A stretch of DNA of 12,581 nt from Thioalkalivibrio sp. (GTDB lineage Bacteria; Pseudomonadota; Gammaproteobacteria; Ectothiorhodospirales; Ectothiorhodospiraceae). The notes under the pieces are model-generated. The model was not told the DNA's origin. It saw only the letters and a list, made by a program, of their open reading frames with translations, and did not search any database. The stretch is taken from NCBI GenBank assembly GCA_003553165.1, contig PUOZ01000230.1, positions 1-12,581 on the forward strand, given 5' to 3'. This document shows positions 1 through 6,444 of the stretch, one piece after another. Position 1 is the stretch's first letter. Each line of letters starts with the position of its first letter. A program made the position numbers and the translations under genes.

Positions 1-159
1 ACCCTGGATACGGAAGACCCACAGACCGATGGCGGCCGTAATCACAACCAGGGCCACGGTCGCCAAGGCACCGACAGCCCCGCCGACCCAGGCGAAACCG
101 AAGATCTCCAGCAGCACCGCGCCCAGGAAAACGAACACGGGTATCAAAGGGTGACGCAT
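1..159 (-). CDS. fxsA: FxsA family membrane protein, N-terminal part (cut by left edge)
   Basis: This is the first 53 codons of a leftward gene that continues beyond position 1. The start is the ATG at 159-157, preceded by a GGAG Shine-Dalgarno on the minus strand (complement of 167-170) with 7 nt spacing. The peptide begins MRHPLIPVFVFLGAVLLEIF, then shows VGGAVGALATVALVVITAAI and ends LWVFRIQG. This is the FxsA pattern: two hydrophobic segments, an early Glu in the first one, a Gly-rich VGG-x-GA turn and an R-x-QG after the second. FxsA is a small inner-membrane protein; the E. coli member was found because overproduction relieves F-exclusion of phage T7, and its normal role is not well defined. 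In related gammaproteobacteria fxsA lies next to cutA and dsbD, and here three genes separate it from cutA. It is divergent from the thioredoxin operon, so both promoters should lie in 160-324. Confidence 0.88.
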   Translation of the reverse strand, partial: MRHPLIPVFVFLGAVLLEIFGFAWVGGAVGALATVALVVITAAIGLWVFRIQG

Positions 160-210
160 CGGGGGACTCCATTACGATCAGCTGCATTGCAACATCCTTA
201 CTCCACCCGT

Positions 211-246
211 GTCGAGTCACAGCCGATGTGCGGCTATGATGTCGAC
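211..246. repeat. Imperfect inverted repeat in the divergent intergenic region (candidate operator)
   Basis: The inner arms are TCA-C-AGCCG (217-225) and CGGCT-A-TGA (231-239) around the 5-nt centre ATGTG, with 8 of 9 positions complementary. The outer arms GTCGA (211-215) and TCGAC (242-246) also pair if one base is bulged. The dyad covers the candidate -10 hexamer at 235-240. It lies between two divergent genes, which is where a regulator site would be expected. That it is an operator is inference; it could also form a hairpin in a transcript that starts further upstream. Confidence 0.5.
212..240 (+). promoter_or_regulatory. Candidate sigma-70-like promoter for the thioredoxin/TolC operon
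   Basis: TATGAT at 235-240 is a good -10 match (5 of 6 to TATAAT). Seventeen bases upstream, TCGAGT at 212-217 is only a weak -35 (3 of 6 to TTGACA). Transcription would start near 247 and leave a leader of about 78 nt before the ATG at 325. The weak -35 together with the overlapping dyad would suit an activated or repressed promoter, but nothing in the sequence proves that. Confidence 0.3.
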
Positions 247-305
247 GGCAACCGACGGAATTTTCCCGGGTCGCGTGCCGTCTTCAGAGTTGCCCCATTC
301 CGTCG
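244..305 (+). other. Leader region with competing inverted repeats
   Basis: Three perfect complementary pairs lie between the candidate transcription start and the first gene: CGACGGAAT (253-261) with ATTCCGTCG (297-305); GGCAAC (247-252) with GTTGCC (289-294); and GACGGCA (244-250) with TGCCGTC (276-282). The second and third exclude each other because they share 247-250. The first and second cross, so they would form a pseudoknot or alternate. The Shine-Dalgarno at 313-316 lies just downstream. A regulatory leader is possible, but some pairing is expected by chance in GC-rich DNA. Confidence 0.35.
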
Positions 306-324
306 AAACTGCAGGAGTCGCCGT

Positions 325-867
325 ATGACACGCCAGGCCGCACGCAGCCTCCGTCAACTCGCACTGATGGTGCTGATTCTGATACCACTCGGTCTGCTGG
401 CGGCGGCCGATCCCCGAAACCCCTACGACCACTTCTTCCAGCCCACCTTCGGGGATTTCCAGGAGGAACTCGAGGAGGCCCGGGCGGACGGCAGGAAGGC
501 CATCCTGATCTTCTTTGAAATGGATGAGTGCCCCTTCTGTCACCGGATGAAACAGCAGGTTCTGAACCAGCCCGAGGTCCAGGACTATTTCCGGGAGCAC
601 TTCGCGATCTTCAGCGTCGATGTGGAGGGGGATATCGAGATCACCGACTTCCAGGGCAACACCATGCGCCAGTCCGATTTCGCGTTCCGCGAGTTCCGGG
701 TGCGGGCGACTCCGGTATTCCAGTTCTTCAACCTCGACGGCGAACCGATCGTACGCTTCACCGGCGCGACCCGCGACGTCCGTGAATTCCTGCAACTCGG
801 TGAATTCGTGGCCGAGGGACACCACGAACAGATGAACTTCACACGCTTCAAGCGCGAGGCGCGGTAG
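325..867 (+). CDS. Periplasmic thioredoxin-fold protein, SoxW-like
   Basis: This 180-residue protein has an N-terminal hydrophobic segment (about residues 10-28, LALMVLILIPLGLLAAA) that reads as a Sec signal peptide with cleavage near residue 28. The redox motif CPFC is at 69-72, preceded by Glu instead of the Trp of classical thioredoxins. The ATPVF stretch supplies the cis-proline (Pro130). The C-terminus (DVREFLQLGEF) matches the last helix of SoxW/DsbC-like thioredoxins. Such proteins exchange disulfides in the periplasm and usually receive electrons from DsbD, which is encoded downstream here. The start at 325 is chosen because GGAG at 313-316 precedes it at a normal distance and the signal peptide begins there; a GTG at 151 in the same frame would add 58 residues with no family resemblance. 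The stop is 8 nt before the TolC gene. Thioredoxin fold is certain; the SoxW assignment is tentative because no sox genes are in view. Confidence 0.85.
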   Translation: MTRQAARSLRQLALMVLILIPLGLLAAADPRNPYDHFFQPTFGDFQEELEEARADGRKAILIFFEMDECPFCHRMKQQVLNQPEVQDYFREHFAIFSVDVEGDIEITDFQGNTMRQSDFAFREFRVRATPVFQFFNLDGEPIVRFTGATRDVREFLQLGEFVAEGHHEQMNFTRFKREAR

Positions 868-875
868 ACACACCC

Positions 876-2192
876 ATGCAGACCCGGATGACCCCTGCGC
901 CGATTCTGGCCGTCATTCTCATCCTGCTCGTGGGTCAGTCGGTTGCAGCGGATACCGGCCAGGAGCCCTTGCCGCAGCCCCTGCGCGTCGAGTCGGCCCT
1001 CGCGCTCATCGACGCGGATTACCCCTCGCTGCGTCGCGCCCGGGCGCTGCGCGAGAGGGCCGAGCGCGAACTGGAAGCGGAACAGGCAGCGTCGGATATC
1101 GAGCTGGAGGCTCGTCTCGAGGCCCGCTGGATCGACCCCAACGACCGCGTACCCGTCGAAGGCAGCGACGACTCGCGGGCCGTCGTCAACGCCCGCAAGC
1201 TGCTCAGCGATTTCGGTCACAGCAGTAACCGAATTGCGGCCAGCCAGCGCCAGGCCGACCTCAGCCTCGCCGAAGAAGAGCTGTCACATGCCCGACACCG
1301 GCTGGGGGTGCTGCAGCGGTATTTCGATGTCCTGCTGGCGGACCTCGCGTTCGCCCGCGACAACGAGGCCATGGCCTCGGCCTTCGTCAGCCTGAACCGC
1401 GCGCGGGAACGCAACGACCTGGGCCAGGTCTCGGACATCGACCTGTTCGAACTCGAGGCCCGCTACCAGACCGCGCGCGGGACCCGGCTGCGTGCCCTGC
1501 AGGAGCAGCGTCGGACCCGGGCGGAACTGGGCGAAATACTGAACCGGCCGGGCGAGGCTCCGGCCCAGGTGCTGGGGCCCGCCCTGCCGCTGGCCCTGCC
1601 GGAACTTCCCGACATCGGCAGCCTGCTCGAAGCCGTAGACCGCCAGAGCCCCGAAATCGCAATCCGCCGGGGGGAGGTGGAAGTGTCCCAACGGCGTGTG
1701 GCGGCCGCACGGACGCAGCATCGGCCCCGCCTGAGCGTGGAGGCACAGGTGGGGACATGGGCGCGCGAATTCGGGGGCGATCGCAATCCGGCAGCCGTCG
1801 GCCTGGTGCTGGAGATCCCCCTGTACCAGGGCCGCCGCCTGAGCGCCGCGGTAGGCCAGGCGACCGCCGAGCGGCACAAGGCACAGGCCGACCTCGATCT
1901 GGCCATGACCGAGGTGCGCAGCGCGGTACGCGATCTGTTCTACGAGATCGAGGCCCTGCTGATCCAACGCGACGAGGTGACGGCGCGCATGGACTACCGC
2001 GAACTCTACATCGACCGCGCCAGGGCGCTGTACGATCTGGAGGAAGCCGCTGACCTGGGGGATTCCATGGTCCAGCAAAGCGCGGCCGCACATTTCAACG
2101 CAGCCACAGAATACGCGCTGGCGCTCGCCTTCGAACGCCTTGCGCTGATGGTCGGCGATCGTTCCCTGAGCCCGTTCCCCCCCGATTCCTGA
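876..2192 (+). CDS. TolC family outer-membrane protein
   Basis: The 438-residue protein begins with a signal peptide (hydrophobic ILAVILILLVG, cleavage near residue 24-25). The rest is two outer-membrane efflux protein repeats, roughly 36-225 and 240-430. Each is rich in charged, Ala/Leu-rich coiled-coil helix, for example around LSLAEEELSHARHRLGVLQR and later QATAERHKAQADLDLAMTEV. The beta-strand portion includes RPRLSVEAQVGTW and LVLEIPLYQGRR, the latter a hallmark of the family. TolC-type proteins form trimeric channels across the outer membrane and periplasm and work with an adaptor and an inner-membrane pump. The length is normal. The start at 876 has no good Shine-Dalgarno; an in-frame ATG at 888 also keeps the signal peptide. 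The adaptor gene follows 14 nt downstream, but no RND, ABC or MFS pump gene is adjacent. Substrate unknown. Confidence 0.9.
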   Translation: MQTRMTPAPILAVILILLVGQSVAADTGQEPLPQPLRVESALALIDADYPSLRRARALRERAERELEAEQAASDIELEARLEARWIDPNDRVPVEGSDDSRAVVNARKLLSDFGHSSNRIAASQRQADLSLAEEELSHARHRLGVLQRYFDVLLADLAFARDNEAMASAFVSLNRARERNDLGQVSDIDLFELEARYQTARGTRLRALQEQRRTRAELGEILNRPGEAPAQVLGPALPLALPELPDIGSLLEAVDRQSPEIAIRRGEVEVSQRRVAAARTQHRPRLSVEAQVGTWAREFGGDRNPAAVGLVLEIPLYQGRRLSAAVGQATAERHKAQADLDLAMTEVRSAVRDLFYEIEALLIQRDEVTARMDYRELYIDRARALYDLEEAADLGDSMVQQSAAAHFNAATEYALALAFERLALMVGDRSLSPFPPDS

Positions 2193-2206
2193 TGGAGCCG
2201 TGAACC

Positions 2207-3001
2207 ATGGGTGCATCCCGTAGCCTGATCCTAGCCGCGGCCCTGACGGGTCTTGGCCTCCTGCTGACCCAGCCGGTTGCCGCCGACGAGCTGGAAGCCC
2301 GGATCGACTGGGGCCAGCGGCACACCGTCTCGGCGCCGCTCGCCGGCATCGTACGGGAAATTTCCGTCCGGCCAGGGGACCGGGTCACCGAGGGCCAGAC
2401 GCTGTTCACCCTGGACACGCGCCGGCTGCGTGCCGACGCCCGTGCCGGCGAGGCCGAACGGGAGAGGCTGCGCCTGGAGCTGGCCGAGGCCGACCGGGAG
2501 GTCGAACGTGCCGAAGAACTCTATGACCGCACCCTGATCGCGCTGCGCGAACTGGAACTGAGCCGCATCCAGCGCGCCATGGCGGCGGCCCGGCTGGCCC
2601 GTGCCGATGCGGAATTGCAGAAGATCCGCGTCGATCTGGAGGACAGCGTGGTCCGTGCGCCGGCAGCGGGGCGTATCCTGTCAGTGACCGTATCCGCGGG
2701 AGAGGCGGTCAGCCCGGCGCTGGCGCCGGCGGTACTGGCCGTGCTTGGCAGCACGGACCCGATGCGCGCCGAAGCCACCGTCGATGCCGGCACCGCCGGG
2801 CGCCTGCAGCCGGGCCAGCCGGCGCGCGTCCGGCTGGATACCGGGGAAGCCTTCGATGGCTCCGTGGCCAGCGTTGGCTGGCAACTCGAGGACATCGGTT
2901 TCGGCCACGGCTATCGCCTGGCGGTCCATTTCTCCGCACCCGAGACCGCCAGACTGCGGGCCGGCCAGAGCGCACGGGTTTCCCTGCCCGCTGCCGAGTG
3001 A
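2207..3001 (+). CDS. HlyD/RND-type periplasmic adaptor protein (membrane fusion protein)
   Basis: The 264-residue protein has a signal peptide (LILAAALTGLGLLLTQPVAA, cleavage near residue 26). Next comes the first half of a lipoyl/barrel-sandwich domain (SAPLAGIVREISVRPGDRV, about 42-60, then EGQTLFTLD), and a helical hairpin of about residues 73-146 that is charged and Leu-rich. The second lipoyl half is VRAPAAGRILSVTVSAGEAV (149-168), followed by a beta-barrel domain ending near residue 260. The order is that of adaptors linking an inner-membrane transporter to a TolC channel. It is short for the family, with a short hairpin and little membrane-proximal domain. The start at 2207 follows GGAG at 2194-2197. 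Its TGA overlaps the GTG of cutA (GTGA, 2998-3001), which suggests translational coupling. No pump gene follows, so the partner must be encoded elsewhere or absent. Confidence 0.88.
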   Translation: MGASRSLILAAALTGLGLLLTQPVAADELEARIDWGQRHTVSAPLAGIVREISVRPGDRVTEGQTLFTLDTRRLRADARAGEAERERLRLELAEADREVERAEELYDRTLIALRELELSRIQRAMAAARLARADAELQKIRVDLEDSVVRAPAAGRILSVTVSAGEAVSPALAPAVLAVLGSTDPMRAEATVDAGTAGRLQPGQPARVRLDTGEAFDGSVASVGWQLEDIGFGHGYRLAVHFSAPETARLRAGQSARVSLPAAE

Positions 3002-3348
3002 CGGGGACTTCCGCCGTGGACCGACCAGAAGCAACCGAGCACCTGTTGGTGATCACCACGATCGATGACGAGGACACGGCGCGGCTGCTCGCGGCCGAAG
3101 CCGTGGAACAACGGCTCGCAGCCTGTGTCCATGTGGTATCCGCCGGACGGTCGGTATACCTCTGGCAGGGGCAGGTCGAAGAAGCACGGGAGCACACCCT
3201 GCTGATCAAGACCACCGTGGCTCGGTATGGCGCCCTGCAGGATTGGCTGGTGCAAAGGCACCCCTACGACACACCCGAGATCATCGCCCTGCCGATCACG
3301 GCGGGCCTGCCCGATTATCTAGACTGGATTCGACAATGCACCCGATGA
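2998..3348 (+). CDS. cutA: Divalent-cation tolerance protein CutA
   Basis: This is a 116-residue protein matching CutA along its whole length. It has HLLVITTIDDEDTARLLA, then the core AEAVEQRLAACVHVV (which includes the AAC Cys seen in bacterial CutA), SVYLWQGQVEEAREHTLLIK, and the C-terminal HPYDTPEIIALPITAG with YLDWI. CutA forms very stable trimers with a ferredoxin-like fold. Its name comes from copper-tolerance mutants at the E. coli cutA locus, which also contains dsbD, and its biochemical role is still uncertain. The GTG at 2998 overlaps the adaptor stop. A second in-frame GTG at 3016 with GGGGA upstream (3003-3007) would give 110 residues, so the first six residues are unsure. The 3' end overlaps dsbD, as cutA and dsbD are adjacent in E. 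coli too. Confidence 0.93.
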   Translation: MTGTSAVDRPEATEHLLVITTIDDEDTARLLAAEAVEQRLAACVHVVSAGRSVYLWQGQVEEAREHTLLIKTTVARYGALQDWLVQRHPYDTPEIIALPITAGLPDYLDWIRQCTR

Positions 3349-5630
3349 CCCTCAGGCACTGGTTCTCCCTTCTGCTCTTGACGCTGCTCCTGCTGCCAGG
3401 TCTGGCTACCGCCCTGTTCGAGGACGATCTCCTCGACCCCGACGTGGCCTTCGCCATCGAGGCCGAGGCCATCGATGGCAACACCCTCCGGATCAGCTGG
3501 AACATCGCCGACGGTTATTACATGTACCGGGAGCAGTTCCGGTTCACGCCAGAGAGCAGCGGCCTGGAATTCGGCGAGCCGCGCATTCCCGACGGGACGG
3601 TGAAGGACGACGAGTTCTTCGGCCGGGTCGAGACCTACCGCGACCGGATCGACATCGAATTACCGGTGCTCGCGGCGGAGAGCCGCCAGATCGAGCTGAC
3701 TGCGCGATCGCAGGGCTGCGCCGACCTCGGCGTCTGCTACCCCCCGCATTTTCAGACCGTCAGCCTGACGCTGCCGGAGCTGCCGACGCCGCGCACGGAA
3801 CAGCCGCGCGGCCGCGCGGCCCTGGACGCGCTGGGCGCGATTACAGGCGATTTCGGCGAAGCCAACGAACTGCTCGAGCCCGAGATCGCCTTCGCCGCCA
3901 GCGCCCGGGCCATCAGCCAGAACGCCGTGGTCGTGCGGTTCGACATCGCCGAGGGCTACTACCTGTACCGCGACAAGCTGGGGTTCCGGATCGCCGAGGG
4001 CGAGGGGATCGAGCTGGGACCGGTGAACCCGCCGGACGGCACCCTGATCGAGGACGAGTTCTTCGGCGAGACCGAGACCTATCGCGACAGCGTCGAGATC
4101 CTGGTGCCGGTGCTGCGCGGCGCCGACGATGTCGCGGAGATCGTGCTGGCAGTGGACTACCAGGGCTGTGCCGACCTCGGCGTCTGCTACCCACCGCTGA
4201 CCCAGGACGTCGCCGTCACCTTCGCTGCAACCCTGGCCGACGAGGCAGACGAACTGCCGGCGATCGGCACCGACAGGGCCGTGCTCGACGACGGACCGGT
4301 GACCGAGCAGGACCGGATCGCCGCCCAGCTCGCCGACGGCCGCATCTGGCTGGTGGCGCTGGCCTTCTTCGGCTTCGGCTTGCTGCTGACCTTCACCCCC
4401 TGCGTGTTCCCGATGATCCCGATCCTGTCCAACATCATCGTCGGGCAGAAGGATCTGACCACGCGCAAGGCCTTCTTCATCTCGCTGGCCTTCGTCCTCG
4501 CGATGGCCTTCACCTACACCCTGGCCGGGGTCTTCGCAGGCCTCGCCGGCGCCAACCTGCAGGCGGCCTTCCAGAACCCATGGATCATCGGCGGCTTCGT
4601 GCTCGTGTTCATCGCCCTGGCGATGTCCATGTTCGGGTTCTACGAACTGCAGATGCCATCGGGCATCCAGAGCCGGCTCGCCAACATCAGCAACAAGCAG
4701 GAGGGGGGTACCCTGGTGGGTGCCGCGATCATGGGCTTCCTGGCGGCCCTGATCGTGGGCCCCTGCGTTACCGCACCCCTGGTCGGTGCGCTGCTCTACA
4801 TCAGCCAGACCGGAGATGCGGTGCTGGGCGGCATCGCGCTGTTCTCGCTGAGCATGGGGATGGGCGCCCCACTGCTTGCAATCGGGACCTCGGCCGGCAA
4901 GATCCTGCCAAAGGCCGGACCGTGGATGGATGCGGTCAAGGCCGTGTTCGGTGTCGGCCTGCTGGCGATGGGCGTCTGGCTGCTGGAGCGGGTGATCCCC
5001 GGCGAGGTCGCGCTGTTCCTCTGGTCCAGCCTGTTCATCGTGACCGCCATCTACATGGGTGCGCTGCAGTCGGTGCCCGACAGCGCCTCGGGCTGGCGCA
5101 CACTCTGGAAGGGTGTCGGGCTGGTGCTGCTGGTCTACGGGGTCATCCTGATGATTGGTGCGGCCACCGGGGGCAAGGACATGTTCCGGCCCCTGGCCGG
5201 TCTGAGCACACCGGCGACCATGGTCGTCGGCGCCGACGGCGTGCAGCGCGCGACGCAGATGGAGTTCACGAACGTCGACAGCATTGCCGACGTGGAACGC
5301 GAGGTGGCGGCGGCACAGCAGCGCAACGAACCGGTCTTCCTGGACTTCTATGCGGACTGGTGCGTGGACTGCGTGCGGCTGGAACGCACGACCTTCCAGG
5401 ATCCGCGCGTGATCCAGGCCATGAGCCAGGTGCATCTGCTCAAGGCGGACGTGACGGCCAACACCTCGGAACATCGTGATCTGATGCGCGCCTTCAACCT
5501 GTTCGGCCCGCCGGCCATGATTTTCTACGATGAGGACGGCAGGGAACTGCGCAACTATCGTGCAGTGGGCTACATGAACGCCGAGCGGTTCCTCGCCCAC
5601 GTCGAGCAGAGCATCGGAGTCCGGCCATGA
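3336..5630 (+). CDS. dsbD: Protein-disulfide reductase DsbD with two tandem N-terminal domains
   Basis: DsbD moves electrons from cytoplasmic thioredoxin across the inner membrane to periplasmic thiol proteins. From the ATG at 3336 this copy has 764 residues. It has a signal peptide (about 10-26) and a first DsbD-alpha domain (about 33-147) with the redox pair C128/C134 in QGCADLGVCYPP. A second DsbD-alpha domain (about 180-297) has C278/C284 in the same motif. The eight-helix beta domain (about 337-613) has C356 in TFTPCVFPM and C477 in VGPCVTAPL, and the C-terminal thioredoxin domain has CVDC at 676-679 and Pro-Pro in FGPPAMIFY. All redox cysteines are present. Usual DsbD proteins are roughly 570-620 residues; the excess is one whole alpha domain. 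The start is uncertain between ATG 3336 and ATG 3345 (the latter overlaps the cutA stop as ATGA); both keep the signal peptide. The stop overlaps the next gene's ATG. Confidence 0.95.
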   Translation: MHPMTLRHWFSLLLLTLLLLPGLATALFEDDLLDPDVAFAIEAEAIDGNTLRISWNIADGYYMYREQFRFTPESSGLEFGEPRIPDGTVKDDEFFGRVETYRDRIDIELPVLAAESRQIELTARSQGCADLGVCYPPHFQTVSLTLPELPTPRTEQPRGRAALDALGAITGDFGEANELLEPEIAFAASARAISQNAVVVRFDIAEGYYLYRDKLGFRIAEGEGIELGPVNPPDGTLIEDEFFGETETYRDSVEILVPVLRGADDVAEIVLAVDYQGCADLGVCYPPLTQDVAVTFAATLADEADELPAIGTDRAVLDDGPVTEQDRIAAQLADGRIWLVALAFFGFGLLLTFTPCVFPMIPILSNIIVGQKDLTTRKAFFISLAFVLAMAFTYTLAGVFAGLAGANLQAAFQNPWIIGGFVLVFIALAMSMFGFYELQMPSGIQSRLANISNKQEGGTLVGAAIMGFLAALIVGPCVTAPLVGALLYISQTGDAVLGGIALFSLSMGMGAPLLAIGTSAGKILPKAGPWMDAVKAVFGVGLLAMGVWLLERVIPGEVALFLWSSLFIVTAIYMGALQSVPDSASGWRTLWKGVGLVLLVYGVILMIGAATGGKDMFRPLAGLSTPATMVVGADGVQRATQMEFTNVDSIADVEREVAAAQQRNEPVFLDFYADWCVDCVRLERTTFQDPRVIQAMSQVHLLKADVTANTSEHRDLMRAFNLFGPPAMIFYDEDGRELRNYRAVGYMNAERFLAHVEQSIGVRP
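3432..4226 (+). repeat. Tandem duplication inside dsbD (two DsbD-alpha domain copies)
   Basis: Copy 1 (about 3432-3776) and copy 2 (about 3873-4226) encode the same domain. Matching protein blocks are GYYMYR / GYYLYR, PDGT, DEFFG, ETYRD and QGCADLGVCYPP. The DNA is also very similar in places: GACGAGTTCTTCGG occurs at 3609 and 4053, and the cysteine-motif region at 3711 recurs at 4161 with few changes. Away from the motifs the copies have diverged clearly, so the duplication is not brand new. Confidence 0.9.
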
Positions 5631-6199
5631 TCGGTTGCCTGCGCCGCGCCCCCCTGGCCGCTCTGTTCGCAGGCATCGCCGTCTTCACCCTGGGCGCCTG
5701 CGGCGCTGCCGACGAGGGGGCGGGCACGGGCGAGAACGACGCAGGAACAGCGGAGACGGTAGCGGCAGGCCCGGAGCCGATCCGGCGCATCGACTTCGCG
5801 CTGCCGGACCTGAACGGCGAAGCGCGACAGCTCAGCGAGTGGGACGGCGACCTGGTGCTCCTGAATTTCTGGGCGACCTGGTGTCCGCCCTGCAAGAAGG
5901 AGATGCCGATGTTCCAGGAGCGCTACGAGCAGTTTGCGGATCAGGGATTCACGATCGTCGCCGTCGCGGTGGACGAGCTCGCGGAGACAAAAGCGTTCAT
6001 CAACAGCTTTGGCATCGAGTTCCCGATCCTGATCGGCCAGGACGACGCCATCGCGGTGGGCCGCGAATACGGTAACCGCATCGGCGCGCTGCCCTACACG
6101 GTCATCATCGATCGTGATGGCCTCGTCCGGGAAACCCACCGCGGCGAGGTCACAGAGACTGACCTCGACAACTGGCTGCAACGCTACCTCCCGGGCTGA
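5627..6199 (+). CDS. TlpA/ResA-like thioredoxin-fold lipoprotein
   Basis: The 190-residue protein has a lipoprotein signal peptide with lipobox LGAC (Cys25), followed by a low-complexity Gly/Glu/Thr linker to about residue 50. The TlpA-type AhpC/TSA-Redoxin domain then carries FWATWCPPC (active-site Cys86 and Cys89), VAVAVDE, the cis-proline in [13 protein letters not shown] (Pro156) and a C-terminal helix. It should be a membrane-anchored thiol-disulfide oxidoreductase facing the periplasm, reducing proteins such as apocytochromes or copper chaperones; the exact client cannot be told. The ATG at 5627 overlaps the dsbD TGA (ATGA) and follows GGAG at 5616-5619. This points to coupled translation with dsbD, its likely electron donor. 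Gly rather than Asp follows Cys25, and residue +2 Asp is the usual inner-membrane retention signal, so membrane location is open. Confidence 0.9.
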   Translation: MIGCLRRAPLAALFAGIAVFTLGACGAADEGAGTGENDAGTAETVAAGPEPIRRIDFALPDLNGEARQLSEWDGDLVLLNFWATWCPPCKKEMPMFQERYEQFADQGFTIVAVAVDELAETKAFINSFGIEFPILIGQDDAIAVGREYGNRIGALPYTVIIDRDGLVRETHRGEVTETDLDNWLQRYLPG

Positions 6200-6238
6200 G
6201 CCTCGTCACCCATCAGGTAAGGCGTGCGGGGGGAGGTA
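6185..6238 (+). repeat. 8-bp inverted repeat joining the tlpA-like 3' end to a strong Shine-Dalgarno
   Basis: TACCTCCC at 6185-6192, inside the last codons of the TlpA-like gene, is perfectly complementary to GGGAGGTA at 6231-6238. If both lie on one transcript, the pairing would hide the GGGGGGAGG in front of the ATG at 6241. There is no following T-run, so it is not a typical terminator. The pairing is seen; a regulatory role is inference. Confidence 0.35.
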
Positions 6239-6243
6239 CCATG
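6228..6243 (+). promoter_or_regulatory. Strong Shine-Dalgarno and ATG in frame with aroQ, 204 nt upstream of the family start
   Basis: GGGGGGAGG at 6228-6236, TACC, then ATG at 6241-6243. The frame stays open into aroQ, so initiation here would give AroQ a 68-residue Arg/Ala-rich N-terminal extension that no family member known to me has. The 4-nt spacing is short but workable. The family start at 6445 has only a weak ribosome site. Whether 6241 is used cannot be decided from sequence alone. Confidence 0.3.
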
Positions 6244-6329
6244 GTGCGGGCGCAAACCCGCACCGCAACCCATGGTTCCCTGGTGAATGCCAGCCTTCGG
6301 GCACGACCCGACGGCGTCGCAAAACGCCG
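6243..6329 (+). other. Two hairpins with the same CGCAAA loop in the aroQ upstream spacer
   Basis: Hairpin 1: stem GGTGCGGG (6243-6250) with CCCGCACC (6257-6264), loop CGCAAA (6251-6256), perfect 8 bp. Hairpin 2: stem CGGCGT (6312-6317) with ACGCCG (6324-6329), loop again CGCAAA (6318-6323), perfect 6 bp. A longer-range pair CGCCCGCT (6332-6339) / AGCGGGCG (6380-6387) follows. None has a T-run, so factor-independent termination is unlikely. The spacer 6200-6444 otherwise shows no gene and no convincing promoter. Confidence 0.5.
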
Positions 6330-6444
6330 CCCGCCCGCTGGACAGAGTCACCCGGCTGCGGCAGAATCCGCTCATCGGAAGCGGGCGATTGTTGCACGTT
6401 TCCCGCAGATTCATGACCGGATCGGAACCGATACCCCCCCGCCC

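Noticed and set aside
151..324. A 58-residue N-terminal extension of the thioredoxin-fold protein from GTG 151
   Set aside because: It would bury the signal peptide, lacks a ribosome site and runs across the dyads and the candidate promoter.
3660..5600. A 646-codon open frame on the minus strand opposite dsbD
   Set aside because: It is rich in His, Gln, Gly, Asp and Glu without domain or membrane logic, lies wholly antisense to a certain dsbD, and is the usual shadow frame of GC-rich codon use.
6243..6264. Hairpin as an intrinsic terminator after the TlpA-like gene
   Set aside because: The stem is strong, but no T-run follows on either side, so it does not meet the pattern for factor-independent termination.
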